Shown: positions 1 to 12,466 of the stretch, one piece after another
How positions within the stretch are numbered: position 1 is the stretch's first letter
Layout of the letters: each line of letters begins with the position of its first letter
Origin: Sarcomyxa edulis
Lineage: Eukaryota; Basidiomycota; Agaricomycetes; Agaricales; Mycenaceae
Direction of reading: 5' to 3'
DNA: 64,000 bases
Assembly: GCA_009761415.1 (NCBI GenBank)
Contig: QUOL01000034.1
Coordinates: 1 to 64,000 of the forward strand
Position numbers and translations under genes: made by a program
Notes under the pieces: generated by a model
Database searches by the model: none
What the model was told of the DNA's origin: nothing
Seen by the model: the letters and a program-made list of their open reading frames with translations, nothing else

Positions 1-1336
1 CCCAATCTGGAGACACAACGTCTACTCCCACCAACAACTCTTTGCCGGCTGTTACCACCGATAATTCTGACTTGTGTCCTCCCAAAAAGAAGAGGAAGAC
101 GAACAAAGGCAAGGAAAGGCTGGCGAACCTGGCAGGAATAAGTTTGACGACGTGGTGGATGGTGCGGTGCCCCCTCCTATCCCTCTCTGGGCCTTAGGAC
201 TTTCCAAGGTGAATATGAGACATCGTCCAAGTGCTGAGACTACCCAGATGATGAGAACAACGGGATACCTCTTCCCCGAGTATGGCGTGTTCCTCACCAC
301 TAAGAACCGAACTCGTTTTTTCATCAACTGGCTTTCAGCACGCAGCGCCGTTCTATTCACAATGTGGTCGGTACACTTTGTTCCTCGTGCAGTCTGCAAT
401 CAAGACTGGAGGGCTTTCTTGGGACGATTTCTACACCTTGTGCCCGAGGTTGCCGCTCCCGTCTTGCGACATCTCAAAGCTGCAACCAATGTATTGGACG
501 ACGAGGACGACGAGGACGACGCTAACGACGCTGACCTTTCTGGCAACGAAGACGCCCCGCCTCCCTCCACCACACGTTGCAAGGTGCCCACCGACAACGC
601 TAACGACGACCTTTCTGGCAATGAAGACGCCCCACCTCCCTCCACCACACGTCGCAAGATGCCCACCGACAACACCGACAATGCTGACGTGTCTGGCAAC
701 GAAGATGCCCCCCCTCCCCCTACCACACGTCGCAAGATGCGCAACTCCCAGCGAGTTGCTCATATCAACGAGTTGTTCGGACAGGAAACCACCGTTCCGC
801 CACAAGTGTCTTGGAATGACACCGTCTTCGATACTTACAACGAGTCTGCCATGCAACAAGCCCTGACTCCTGAAATCGAGGCCGAGATCTTGTGGGAGTT
901 GTGCGAGTTGAACTTTCGGTTTGAACTCCTTGCATTGGACCGTCAGATGAGGCCTGATTTGTGGAACGAGGACAACGCTGGAACACGCGATCAAGCTGTC
1001 AAAGCCGTCTTTTTTGGTGATACTGGGTACATAGTAGACGGGGTACCGAACAGGAACCGCGGACTGGCGGCCATCCATTGGAAAGAAAGGGCTCCGTTCC
1101 TACAAGCTCTCCGTGATCTCATGGCGGACTGGCCCATGTCAGTAACAACAAGGTCTTTTTTCAATGCCGTTCGACTTCCCTCGCCCGCAGAAATGGCCCA
1201 ACAAAATCGCAGTAAGACGGTCAATGATGTTGAGAGGATCTTGGCAACGGTATATTGCCAGACCTTCTTCAACAAGTTTGGTCGCGCTGCTATCTGCCCT
1301 CGTCGCGTTCCCCCTCATTTGTCGGAACCAAATTAG
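1..1336 (+). pseudogene. KDZ-composite partner gene, left copy (3' part, frameshifted)
   Basis: This is the C-terminal exon of the protein encoded intact at 19236-22084 on the other strand; the 5' part lies outside the window. Matching blocks include PPPIPLW, YLFPEYG, CNQDWRAFLG and WELCELNFRFELLALDR. A basic nuclear-localisation-like stretch (PPKKKRKTNKGK, about 80-115) reads in frame 3, but the rest of the protein reads in frame 2, which has stops at 62 and 68. A frameshift near 115-140 therefore breaks this copy. Unlike the right copy it has gained a roughly 22-residue acidic/proline repeat (core SGNEDAPPP), three times, at about 530-740. The stop is at 1336. I do not recognise the family function; its position directly upstream of a KDZ transposase in both copies suggests a transposon accessory protein. 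Confidence 0.6.
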
Positions 1337-1537
1337 ATGGACACATGGACTCAGGACAATATATATGCATATGAGCCGTAACTACATAGCTTGCACAATT
1401 ACATACACGAATATTGTGCAAGTTCAAAGTACTTACATCTTTGGTAGCATTTTGTAGTGGTGTCCTTTTGGGGGGTCAGGCCTTGCGTCGAACTTTTTTT
1501 TTCTACAGATACACGATTTTTGGATAGTCAGTACTTC

Positions 1538-1636
1538 GTTGTCGATCTACAGATCGACAACATATCTTGTTAGTTGTCAATTTAGGGATTGACAATAATC
1601 TGTCTCAGGTGTGCTGTTGACTTATCAGTCAATAGC
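1538..1636 (+). repeat. Three tandem small hairpins between partner gene and KDZ gene (left copy)
   Basis: Three inverted repeats follow one another: 1538-1561 (arms GTTGTCGATCT / AGATCGACAAC), 1574-1595 (TTGTCAAT / ATTGACAA, 6-nt loop) and 1613-1636 (GCTGTTGACT / AGTCAATAGC). The equivalent interval of the right copy (18901-19028) has four hairpins of the same type. They lie after the partner-gene stop and about 150-250 bp before the KDZ start codon. They could be transposase-binding sites, promoter elements or a transcript structure. Confidence 0.55.
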
Positions 1637-1785
1637 ATGCCTTGTAATAATAGAATGGACATCACATGTTGAATGTTCAAAAATAAGATCATTTACTTCT
1701 CATGATCAGACATAAATACTAAAGTGTGCTGGCACCAACAGGTTTCTTTTCCCCCTTTCTTTCTCCCCCACTCCTGTGCTATAAG

Positions 1786-4700
1786 ATGTCTTTCCGCACT
1801 CCCAATCTGAGACGACGCTTCACAACCTCCACTTCACCTCACAAAATAGACCCCTTTGCTGTGGTTCCTGCTCTAGAACATGGACGGCAGCGTATCCAAG
1901 GCTTAACGGTGTTTCCCAGGACGGACCTTTATGCTCCAGAGGGTCGGTTTATCCAGCCCGTCACTCGAAGTCCCAGCAGGAGCTCGGAGAACTTACTGGA
2001 CTTTGATGATGAGGCCGGTGAGCCCGAGATAATCAATGCTGCTGCTCCTAAACCACACACAAGTTCCGCGAGCAAAAAAAGACTTAAACAGTGGAATACA
2101 TGGAAGAACGAAGTCATTCCAGAGCTTTTACTTCCCTACCTCCGTGTCCTTTCTGAGTCGCAGTCATTGCGTTCCATGGAACGGTGCGAAGCTCTCTACT
2201 GCCAATGTGGCACTACACGCAGGAAGATTTCAGTGACTTGTGTTTATTTCGACAGTGAGTAAAGTAATGGTTGGTCTTTGGTCTGAGGACTGACATAAAT
2301 GCAGAAATAAAGACTTTAACCATCTGTACATGTGCTCCCGCCCAGCTTCTTCTATCGCGTGGCCTATTTCCTTGTGCTCCGCTCGAGCCATCACTTGCCG
2401 TCGACATCAACATGCTTGATTTTGTCAATCATCTCTTTGTTTGGACTGCTCCCAATGTTACAGCTTGGAGTGATGCGGTAGAGACCTTTCTGTCAGACCG
2501 TAACTATACTCTACAGGCCAGAGTGAGTCCTTGATCATGTTTATGAAATACCATGTTTGAATTGAGATCATTGTTCAGAATACTCTTTGAAGGAGATTTG
2601 GCAATGTCTTGCTATGGTATTCCTACTTAGGAAACAAAACCGTTAAAATGATGGATAAAAAAATCAACCATGTTCGAGCAACATTGATTGAGGACAAAGA
2701 GGAACAAGAGGAACAAGAAGACTTGCAGAATGAGAACGAGTCTTGTAAGCTTTACCATTTTCTACATGAAACTTGACTTAGACTGTTTGCAGCTAATTCT
2801 TCCAGTGCACGTGACAATCTCAAAAGACCAACCAAGTACTTGAGGCAGCGGTGCCTACTGTGCTTTGGTGGTGACTTGGTGCATGATCCAAATGCAATGT
2901 ATGTGTCATTTTCACCCACAGTGTCTACACAGTTGACGACTTGCTTTCAGCGCTGATGTCATTGTAAGCTCTGATGCTTGTTTCACCCAGTTGAGACGGA
3001 AAACCAGCAAGGGCGGCTATCGTGACCCTCCACTGTATTTCCATTCTGACACGGTTTTTCTCACAGAAGAGGAAGTAAAGGCTATGGAAGCCAAGGTTTC
3101 TGAGCAGAGGCCCTCCCGACCTTCACAGAGGAAGAAATCTGGTAAAGCCAATGCTGATAAGGAAGATGATTATGAACCTTCCATGAAGGTTCCAACCTCT
3201 GTTCTGGAAGAATGTAACGAATCCTTCACAGCTGCAGATGAAAGAAGGAAGAAGGCCAGCACTCAATTTTTTGCAGACACAGGTGTCATAGCTTTGCTTT
3301 GCAGACATGATCGGGTCTTGTGGTTGGCCAATATGACTTCAGCAGGGGAGAAGCAGCATTATTCTTTGGCTTTGATCCAGAAGCTTTTCGAAAACCTACC
3401 TTCTGATATGATTGTGGGCTGGCTTTATGACATCGGATGTCAGATACACAGGAGCTGCACAAAGTGGGGTTTTCTGGATGAATATATGGATCGAATCACA
3501 TTTGGAATATCCGTCTTTCATGCGTACGGGCATCAATGGCCCTGCCAATTGATTTATCATCCACGCAAGTGTAAAGGCTTTGGATGGTCAGATGGGGAAG
3601 GTTGTGAAAGGTTTTGGAGCACGCTGAAGTTGCTTATCCCATCTTTGCGGGTTTCTGGATATCACCACAGACTGTACGTGCTTGATACCCAAGTCAGGTA
3701 TCTGGATGGCAAGTCGCTGAACAGTCTTGGTGATTGGCTGAAGCGGAAGTGGGAGACTTGTCAGAAGCGGAAGTTGGCTGCAGAAACAGAGTTTTGTAAC
3801 GCCAATACGGACGAGAGGGTCTCCAGAGATGATTGGGAGCTTTTGATCAGGGCAGAATGGAAGGCACAGGTCATCGAACAAACCAAGCCTTTGCAACGTG
3901 AGTATTTTGTATTTTCATGACAGACATGATTTCTTGACGCGTCTTTGACTCAAGGTCAATCGAAAGACAAGGCAGACAAGATTATCGAAGAGATAATGAC
4001 ACTGGAAGATTGCCAGAAAGCGTACAAGAAGGAACTGGTGGACATTGAAAAGATGTTGGCTATTGGTGTGTATGAGGATGATATGGATGCTGTGGAGGCA
4101 AGCAGTCAATGGGACGAGGTTCAAGATAGAATCAAGAGTCTAGCTGAGACTCTGAAACGGAAGAGATTGGCACTTGGGGTTACTGGCAAAGCACGTTTAG
4201 CTTCGTTGGTTGGAAACCAGTTCCTCAGGCTACGCATGAACGCACGTGCATTAAAGTCTCGCATTCGTGACCGTCTCAGACAGAGGAAGTTTGAATTGGA
4301 CCGTCTAGAACGCGCATACTGCAAGACTAGCAATGGTAAGTCTGATTGACTCAAATGACTGTGGTGCATGTCTTGATTGTATCCTGTTCAGAAAAAAAGC
4401 TTCACAGTCACACGGCTAGTCAGGTCAAAAGAAAAGAGCCTGGCATTGTTCAATTGGCTGCAAAGTACAACAAACTGTGTACTGAAATGGCGACTCTGAA
4501 AGCTGGAAAACAAGCACCACGAGGCGCAATCATACCCCCCCAGATCAACCGAGAAAAGCTTTTTGACTTGGATGTTGATGATGATATCTGGCAGGACATT
4601 GGGTTAGATGAAGCTACAGACAATGCCAATGCTGTTCCGTTGTGGCTTGGCGATGAATATGTTCGACAAGCGATCAAAAGTCTCTTGGAGTTGGATCGTT

Positions 4701-5056
4701 GCGAGGAAGAGGAGATCCGATTGTCAAAGGAGAGATGTGCCATGCAGGACTGGATGATGGAGGAGTGGGCATGCATCACCATTCTCATGAATGAATGCAA
4801 TGATGTTCATCTTGAATATCAACTCAAGTTGAGGGCGCAATCTCTTTCTAGGCTATGCAGAATGTGGAAGGCTAAAGTGATGGCCGTTGGGTGTTTTCAC
4901 GACATGCCCGATTCATGGGGTCCATCACAACAGGACATTGATAAGGCGATGAGTTTGGGTGCTGGGAGTGGGAATAACAATGACAACTCGGAGGAGGAAG
5001 ATGAACAAGAACAAGCAGATTATGAAATGGAAGAAGAACTTATTGAAGCCACATGA
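1786..5056 (+). pseudogene. KDZ transposase (CxC1 type), left copy, disabled
   Basis: Seven exons match the intact right copy: 1786-2254, 2305-2522, 2579-2744, 2793-2898, 2951-3897, 3955-4335 and 4392-5056. Exon 2 carries the CxC1-like cysteine cluster (CTCAPAQLLLSRGLFPCAP). Exon 5 carries the KDZ core blocks: SSDACF, HDRVLWLANM, SAGEKQHYSLAL, YDIGCQIHRSC, FHAYGHQWPCQLIYHPRKC and SDGEGCERFW. It is inactivated twice. Exon 3 has an in-frame TGA at 2588-2590 where the right copy has an arginine codon. A deletion after about 5050 removes the last 60 or so codons and adds a new stop. From about 3430 to 4600 it is nearly identical to the right copy, whereas exon 1 is only about three-quarters identical at protein level, suggesting a conversion tract. 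Confidence 0.85.
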
Positions 5057-5451
5057 TTGCCATGGACTACATAGTTAGTTAGTATTGTTTTGGCTAACAA
5101 ATATATCAAGTTGTTAGAAAGTGATGCATAAGTGATATTATGTTGTAGCAAGTGAGGCAATTTCTCTACTACTCTGTGGGACTTCCCTAAATTAATGGTC
5201 AGGTCCCACATAATATTAGGGAAGCCCACGTAGTGTGTGGAAGTAGTTGGGAACATCCCTGAAAGATGTGTATCTTCCCAGGGAAGATATACATGTTCCC
5301 CGAATAGGGATGGTTGTTCCCCGGGTAGACATATGTCTTCCCTGGGTAAAACATATATCTTCCCAATGGACCAAAATCATAACTGGATAGAGATAGTTTG
5401 TCCCTGGGTAGAGATAGTTTGTCCCTGGGTAGAGTGATGCCTTCCCCGGGA
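5057..5451 (+). repeat. Left KDZ copy 3' tail, up to the Plavaka insertion
   Basis: Noncoding tail matching 14735-15170 in reverse complement. It contains the motif GATTGCCATGGACTAC, several short tracts of the type TTCCC(T/C)GGG with palindromic TGGGA...TCCCA character, and two copies of a 21-bp unit (GTAGAGATAGTTTGTCC core) that is present about four times in the right copy. About 0.4 kb present in the right copy (end of the transposase plus a tandem duplicate of the GCCATGGACTAC segment) is missing here. The tail stops at 5451 where the Plavaka element begins, and resumes at 12467. Confidence 0.7.
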
Positions 5452-5469
5452 TGTCGGAAATTTAAAATC

Positions 5470-5640
5470 TGGCTTGCAAGGCACCGGCATTGCTATGCCG
5501 TCGCAAGGCCGGCTGCAAGTCCGATGCAAGGATTCAGTCTCTGCCGCAAACTGTTGCAAGGTTGAGGTTAAGGTTACAACGTCGTTGCAAGGTTGAGGTT
5601 AAGGTTACAACGTCGTTGCACAGCTGTCGCAAGACTGAGA
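5470..5640 (+). repeat. Plavaka left subterminal repeats
   Basis: Dense short motifs related to GTTGCAAGG / CCGGC, including a perfect 31-bp tandem duplication (5553-5583 and 5584-5614). Related motifs (TTGCAATT, CTTGCAAGG, GCAACCGGCC) crowd the other end at about 12280-12450. Such subterminal arrays are usual transposase-binding regions in CACTA-related elements; that role is inferred here. Confidence 0.6.
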
Positions 5641-5754
5641 AACACGCTTTGCTCACGTCGCCGTCTACTGGCCAGTGAATAACCATCTCTGTGCTCATAC
5701 CTCTACCAGCATGCTATAGAGTACTAGATCAGCAATCTACACATCTGATTCACA

Positions 5755-8700
5755 ATGCCTCGCGGGACTGCAGAGTCCAAGATCTGTGAATATTGTAACC
5801 AAACTTTTACTGCACAAGGGCTCGGCCTGTCAGGGCAACACCAATCTATACAAGACCAGCGGGCCACTGAAGCGTCACGAGCAAAAGACGAGAACAGAGA
5901 AAGAGGAGGAGAGGAGATACAGAGGGAAAGAGAGAGGAGAGGGAAGCGATAGGAGATACTACAGGAGTTATATGACTTAGGTTCCCACTAGATTAGCGGT
6001 AATCCTGAGAGATCGAACTGAGGATCCCCAGGGTGCATAGCACCCTTTATATATCTACCTACATTACATGATTGGTAAGCTATAGAATCCTATGGAACAT
6101 AATGGAACACCGTTAGTAAGAAGATGATGCAACTCCGCAGCACCTTGGTAATTGCATCAGTCAGCAGCAGGAATAAAGGTATCCCAAGGAATAACTATAG
6201 CCCCCTGATAAGATAAGATAAGATCAAAGATAAAGTCCAAAATGAGTCGCTTCCTGACACGGCCGGCATAGACAAGCTTGTAAATCCAACTATCGAGAGA
6301 CGCAAAGGGCCAAAGAGTATGAGAGGAGATCACAGCAGAAAGAGACTCAACATGGTGTGTTATCTCCTACTGATTCTGTTCACGACATCTGAGTGAAAGG
6401 ACTTGACTCTGGGGTAGGTGCCTCACATGCAGCGGATAGCTCGTCCACCCAAAGGCGCGGTGCAGATGATTCTTCCAGGACACAAGACGAGCCCACCAAT
6501 GGTGAGTCCATCGACGACGCGTCTCCCGACAAAGATCTAGGTATGTCGCAATATCATATTGTATGTAAAGCATCCTTATGAGAATGTACTCAAGCTCCCC
6601 CGTCTTCCGAACCGTCAACGGAGCCGTACATTCCCCAATTGAACGATATCAAAGTTGAATATCACCCGAACAGTCACCGACCTACGAGAATCTTCCCGTT
6701 CGAAAAGTACGGTTGCGAAACGAAATTTTCCCCACCCCCACCCGACAAGGAGCCATGGAGGCCATTTCAATCCCGTCTCGACTTCGAATTTGCGAAGCTA
6801 ACTCTTGCTGCGGCTCTCAATGATGCCCAGATCGATACCTTGATCTCAATTTTCCATCGCGCCGCTAGTGGAGAGGAAATTCTGTCGTTCAAAAATCACG
6901 CTGCAGTACGCCGGACCTGGGAGAAAGCCTCAGTCCTCCGGACGCCGGTGAGTAATCTGAGACTCGTTGCATTATTCTGCAGACCCTGATTCTTTCCTTA
7001 TAGTTCAAGAAGGAACCTATAACTGTTCCTTATAAAAAGACGGAATACACCTATGATGTCTGGTTTTGCCCATTATGGGACTGGTCATTAGACCTTCTGA
7101 GTGACCCACATCTAGCTCCTTATTTCGTTTGGGGTGCTCAACAAGTCTATAAATACAACAGTACATCATTCATTCGGTTTTTCTCCAAACCTTGGACAGC
7201 TAACGCGGTTTGGGATATTCAAGTAAGTTAATCTTTCTATCAACATGAGCAGATTCACATAATCAAACTCTGTTTTTCAGTCAAGCCTTCCGGAACATGG
7301 TATACCGTTCTATTATATCATCTATGCGGACAAGACAAAATTGTCCTTGTTTGGTACCGCCAAAGGCTATCCGGTCATGGCCCGGTGTGGACCACTTATT
7401 GTTGATATCTGTAACGGTAATGGACTTGGAGGAGGTACCGTCGTTGGATGGATTCCGATTGTACGAGCTTCGTGGAATCGATTATTTGTTCAATTTTAAT
7501 TCTGAATCCAGGTTGAAGACGACCCCGACAAGAAGGGGAAACCAGGCTATATCAACTTCAAACGTGTTGTATGGCATGCCGCCTTCTGGAAACTTCTTGA
7601 ATCTATTGCGCAACATTCGAAAACTGGGTTTTGGTTTGAGTGCGGGGACTCAATTAGCCGCCTTTTGTTCCCATTCATTCTGATTCTTTCTGCGGACTAC
7701 GAAGAGCAGTGAGCTTTACTTTTTCCTCGGATTCATAGTGCCCTGACCTCCTCCATTCCTATAGATGTGTTATGGCTCTGATTCGTGGCTTTGGTGGTAA
7801 AATGCCATGTCCCATATGCCTTGTCGGATCTGACGAGCTTCTTGATGTGAACCAAACCTATCAACTCCGTACCGCTGAAGACATCAAATCCATTTTTGAG
7901 CAAGCTAAGTCTCTGAATCGTTCAGACGCAGAGGATTTGTTCAAGCAATATGGTCTTTGCGCCGTCAGTGTCAGTATGACAGTATTTTCTTTGTATGAAC
8001 TACTTTTCTCATTCCTCGATACAGAATGTGTTCTGGCAGATTCAAAATTCCGATCCTTGCAAGACACTCTCTTTCGATTCTCTACATGTTTATGCTGGTG
8101 GTCTTTTTTCGGATCAATTATAGGTATGTCTGCAGGCCTGTGTCAAAAAACTGGGTAGACATGCAGTTGCGAAAGTTGACAAACAGTTTGTTTTCCCTTT
8201 TCATATTTCTTCCCCGTCATTAACTGTCATTACAATAGAATGGATGATATTTCACGGTGGCGGGGGTTGAACCATTTTGAGCATGTCATGAATATCTCTT
8301 TCACCGATGGAACAAAGTACGAGGATATCTTGCGAGTTCGTAGTATTCCGTGAAACTTTTTGTTTGCGTGATTTTAATTTCTTGTATCTAGGTTATAATC
8401 TTTGCGCTTCATAACATCATCACCAAGGATGTAGACTCACATGATTACATATTGCTTCAGTGCCTACAGAGCTACCTGGAACTTTTTATGTATGTTGGAC
8501 TGAAGGTTCACACCGCGGAAACACTCGCCACTGGACGAAAAGAACTAGAAAGGTGGTCAAACCTCATAAAAGTATATTTCCATAGTACCTTGTCTTTTAC
8601 AGTACTGACTTCAGTCCGTATAGAAATATGCAACACTCACGGCATCAGAAAGCGAGAAAAACTGGAACTTCCCCAAGGCCCACAGTCATAAACATGTTTT

Positions 8701-9704
8701 CGATGACATCAAAGCCAAAGGTGTCTCTCGTAACATGTCCACCAAAATCAACGAGAAACTTCATGGTCCTCTCAAGGCCTCGTATGCACTGCGTACAAAT
8801 TTCAAGAATGTCGCTGGCCAGGTTTGTGACATGTCTATGATACACTCGATACGCAAACATTTCTGATTATTTTCAGATTCTAAGAGCTGATCACTGGTGC
8901 ATGGTATCGGCCGTCATTCGAGATCAGCTTGATGAATTGGATGAGATTCGAAATGCTCATCCTGCCGCAAATGTAGATGATGATGCAGATGAAGCTGGCC
9001 TATCCGACTCGAACATCTATCATGATCTCCTAGGATCGAAGTCTACTTCGTATTCATTCAGAGACTTGGAGGAAAGTCATCCAGATAATCCCGCTTTCCG
9101 AAACTTCCGGATACGTTTAGCCAATTTCCTCAGTGATTTACTTCCGAATTCAGGTATTCCACTACCGAATCACAGACAAATCAAATTCAGAGACTGCGAT
9201 ATGGTACGTTAGAATCTAGCATCCCTATAAGTCTTGATACTGACGGTTGCATGCATCCGACAGGTAACAGAGTACCAATTCCTCAACGTCAACTATGAAT
9301 CAACCAAAGATTGGCGTCAGGTCACCGATTACTTGCGATGCAACCCAAAATTCCATGGCCACCCACGCTTTGATGGTGTCATCTTCCAGACCATTAACGG
9401 TCCTGTCTTTGGACGCCTTCTATTTCTGTTCAAATGTCAGGTGGATGGTGTCGATTCTAATTTTTCTGTTGCACTTGTCCATCCTTTTGACACCCCGGTT
9501 GGTCCTGTCGCGAGAAAAGACAAGGACCTCAGGCTTTTCCGGATTCGTGCACAGCCGCGTGCAAAAGCCGAATTCATTTCTACTCGGTCTATCATTTGGG
9601 GTGCACTTTTCACGGAGGATACAGATAATCGTGGGGATTACTTTGTAGTTCATGCAGTTGACGCGGATATGTTTTTACGTCTCAAGGCGATGCGTAGTAT
9701 ATGA
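5755..9704 (+). pseudogene. Plavaka transposase gene, multi-exon, probably disabled
   Basis: The ATG at 5755 opens a degenerate zinc-finger-like start (ICEYCNQTFTAQG). The Plavaka core follows: KVEYHPNS (about 6650), PWRPFQSRLDFEFAKLTL, PLWDWSLDLLSDPHLAP, YKYNSTSFIRFF (about 7150), GNGLGGGTVVGWIPI, NFKRVVWHAAFWKLLE, LSADYEEQCVMALIRG, CPICLV, NVFWQIQNSDP, RWRGLNHFEHVMNISF, KINEKLHGPLKASY and DHWCMVSAVIRDQLDEL. Introns joining these in frame: 6948-7003, 7223-7280, 7461-7511, 7709-7764, about 7970-8024, 8186-8238, 8336-8391, about 8572-8622, and two more before 9260. The C-terminal exon ends at 9704. An in-frame TAG at 8121-8123 and the unclear 5980-6390 segment suggest the gene is broken. The encoded protein would cut and move the surrounding element. 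Confidence 0.85.
5985..6390. other. Gene-free stretch inside the Plavaka 5' region
   Basis: Between the zinc-finger-like start and the acidic/serine-rich exon near 6393-6541 there is about 0.4 kb with many stops in all + frames. It begins after a purine-rich run. I see no domain, strong repeat or RNA gene; it may be a small insertion or an unusually long intron that separates the first exon from the rest of the transposase. Confidence 0.35.
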
Positions 9705-10161
9705 AGGCCAATATAATTCTCTCAAAATTTGGCTGGGATCAGTCAATGCATAAATATGAAACTCTGTGAGCTTGTACCATGCGAGGAAAACAACAGATAG
9801 TCTTGGTACAGTATACCCACTTGCCAGAGGACGTTTGACGGTGAGCTGCAAGAAAATTTCTTGACTACATTGAACTTGAATCGATGCGATTTGATTGCTC
9901 GACTCACTGGTAGACAAAGATGTCCAGACCTAGATACATGTCAAAGAGCAACAGAGAGATCCAAAATTATTACTTACCAGTGAACAGAGTGAACATGTCT
10001 GAATCACGGTCGTTGTCACAGTGGCGTTAAATTTGCCGAGTCTGAGGAACACCACCTCACAGAGTAAATTTTCCGAATTTTGCAACAGCTCGCGGCTCAC
10101 AGTAGATTCCCTAGCGCAGATACCTTATTCTTGACAGATACTTGGCCAGTGAAGACTCAAA
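9705..10161. other. Spacer between the two Plavaka genes
   Basis: About 0.46 kb between the transposase stop and the ATG of the second gene. I see no coding potential, tandem repeat or recognisable RNA. It presumably holds the terminator of the first gene and the promoter of the second. Confidence 0.4.
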
Positions 10162-11943
10162 ATGGATGCTAACAAGTCTTCTGGCTCTGTCTCCGACTCT
10201 GATCTAGACATCAAGGCTCAGTTCCATGTCCCTGGGATTCCTGATGCACCCCGTGAAGGTGCAACACTTGACGAGTTTTGTTTGGTGAGTCGTTTTGTCC
10301 TTTTCTGACCATCTAAATAGTTGATAAAAGTTGATAAATGCATCTAGGCCTTGAAGGAAACTCAGCTTGCATTTGGTGAAGCCCGAGCTGAGATACAACG
10401 GTTGGCAGTCAATAACGCGACAATGCGGCTGGCACTGAAGTCCAAGGGTGGTCGCAAAGGGAAGAAGTCGTCCTCCGACAGGAATGAAGAAGACGAGGAA
10501 GTCAAGATGCTTGGCAGGAAATTTTGCGTCATGGGTGAATTGTGGATCGATGATTCTGCATTCGGTCAGCCCCATCCAGAAATGCTTCCGAGCAATCTCA
10601 GAAGATATGCATCCGAGTGGTCGACAAAGGTGGGAGTGACGGCCGAACTCTACCAGTTTGTTCCATCCAGATTCCACCACCGGATGCGCTATCAGCCCAA
10701 CTTCAAACGACAGGTGTGTGCACAGTTGTATAAGCATCTATTATAATGCTAATATAATCCTTGATGTCAGTTCTCGAAAGCATTGGGCGACGTCCGCTCC
10801 ACCTTGGTCAACAAGATTCGCGTGAACGCACCTCTTGTTTTTGATCTTCCTGACCTTCAGGCGCAGTACTTCTTGCTCAGTTACAACCGTGCGACCATTC
10901 CTGCCTTCCAAGAGCTTCTCAAGTTCGATGTCACCAAATCGACATATCCCACGCTTGCCCCCATCTTGTATCCCAATAAACGCCGTGATGCAAAACAGAT
11001 CTTTCGAAACCCAATTCTGCCTAAGGTGAGTCTTGCTTCTTCTTCCCCTTTTGCCATCTTCGACTGATGAATATCTCACACTTCAGATCCTACGCTTCGT
11101 CTTGTTCGGAAAAGAGTCAATCAATGGGAAGGTTCCCCTCAAGAACAAGACAAATGGACTCATTTGGCATGCTAACACCGTCACAGAGGGAGCTATTGCT
11201 TGGTCCGCAATAATAGTGTGTTCTTTCTCATCCTAGTTACTAGTGTGCTAACACAAACTTTGATCATTGTAGGCCCGCTTCATACTCTCTCCCGACAAGG
11301 AATTCAATCCAAAGGGGACAATCCCGGGTATCAACTATCGAGAAGATTTCAAGAGCTACAAAAAAATCCTCGTTACCAAAGCAGACACCAAAACGGTCCA
11401 AGACCTGCTCATGTAGTGGAACGCAAACATTTTTGCGTCGGATTGTAGTGCCCTAGCTCTCGATATGGTGTCCCGGGAGAGCGACGACGAAATCATCGAT
11501 ATCGAGGATGCAATGAGAGGTTTGGACATGGACAGTGACTCGGACACGGACATCATAATTTGTGCACAAGCTGGCACCACAATCGACCGCCGCTCAGACC
11601 TCGGTGAACCCGGAGTTTCTGCAATCCAACTACGGTGTCTGTGACTGTTCCAAGACGCGTCTCATTCCAAACTTCTGGCCCCTCGCAGCGCAGCCTCGAG
11701 GGCAATTCCACTGAAAATCTGCATGCTGTCATCACAGCAATGTCCATCGATCCCACGCGAAGCAAAGTCGTCGATCAGCCAGCGGGCAGAGGATTGAGAG
11801 GGAAGGCTAAAGTGAACAAAGGGAAGGGAAAGTCGACTGCTAGGGTGCCCAGCAGTAGTCGGGAAACGCGATCGCGAGCGACAAAGGTGACGGGACCTGT
11901 TCTTCCGGATCTTGATGTCAAAGAGGATGAAGATGGACTCTAG
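10162..11943 (+). CDS. Plavaka element second gene, hypothetical accessory protein
   Basis: The ATG at 10162 starts a short acidic exon. Introns at 10285-10347, 10714-10770, 11026-11086 and about 11215-11272 join blocks in frame. Readable segments are a predicted coiled coil (ALKETQLAFGEARAEIQRL), KFCVMGELWIDDSAF, FQELLKFDV, a block around FVLFGKESINGK, and ARFILSPDKEF followed by NYREDFKSYKK. A TAG near 11413 interrupts the last exon; homologous-looking acidic and basic sequence continues to 11943 with another frame change near 11640, so the 3' end may be decayed. I do not know its biochemical role. Its place inside the inverted repeats and its shared direction with the transposase make it part of the element. 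Confidence 0.6.
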
Positions 11944-12279
11944 TCAATGCTAGCTACCATCTGCCTACATTTTTTGACACCTCTCGGTCTGAAATGATTC
12001 AGCAAAGAGCTTCTCGGATGTCACGGCTACCCGGGAGTTTGGTCGTCATATGGAGGTCTGCAGCATAACTATTATAGCCTCCGTAGCGTATCTGTAAGTT
12101 TTATCTCTTAGTTTCCTTGAAATTTAGTCTCTAGTGTAAGTAGTCCCCGAGGTCGCTGGTTCGACGCGTATCGATCTCATGAATATTTCTCAATTTACAG
12201 TATAGACCACGTTTGATAATCAATAAGGAAAATGGATTCAGGCCGGTCGGGGCTCCACTGCTTTTACGGTCTGGACCCG

Positions 12280-12466
12280 GAGCCTTGCAAGGCACATCCT
12301 CATGATTGGCAGGCATTGCAATCACCCTTGCAAGGGCCGTGCAACCGGCCGTGCAACCGGCCTTACAAAGTTACGTTTGGCCGAACATGGCCTGCAATGC
12401 CGGCCCAAAATTGCGGCCTTGCAATTTATTGCAATCTATTGCAGCCTAATTTAGAAATTTGCGACA
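12280..12466 (+). repeat. Plavaka right subterminal repeats and terminal inverted repeat
   Basis: Short motifs CTTGCAAGG, GCAACCGGCC (twice in tandem), TTGCAATT and ATTGCAATC precede the terminus AAATTTGCGACA, which is the inverted counterpart of the 5452 end. The preceding interval 11944-12279 shows no gene. Confidence 0.6.

Larger units (their letters stand above)
5452..12466 (+). mobile_element. Plavaka-family DNA transposon (7015 bp) nested in the left KDZ copy
   Basis: The left end reads TGTCGGAAATTTAAA and the reverse complement of the right end reads TGTCGCAAATTTCTAAA, an imperfect terminal inverted repeat. The dinucleotide GA is present on both sides (5450-5451 and 12467-12468). The right KDZ arm near 14690-14720 keeps the uninterrupted sequence with a single GA, so the boundaries and a 2-bp target duplication can be read directly. 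Both termini carry many TTGCAAG-type subterminal motifs, as in CACTA-like elements. Inside are a multi-exon Plavaka transposase and a second gene, both on +. Confidence 0.85.
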
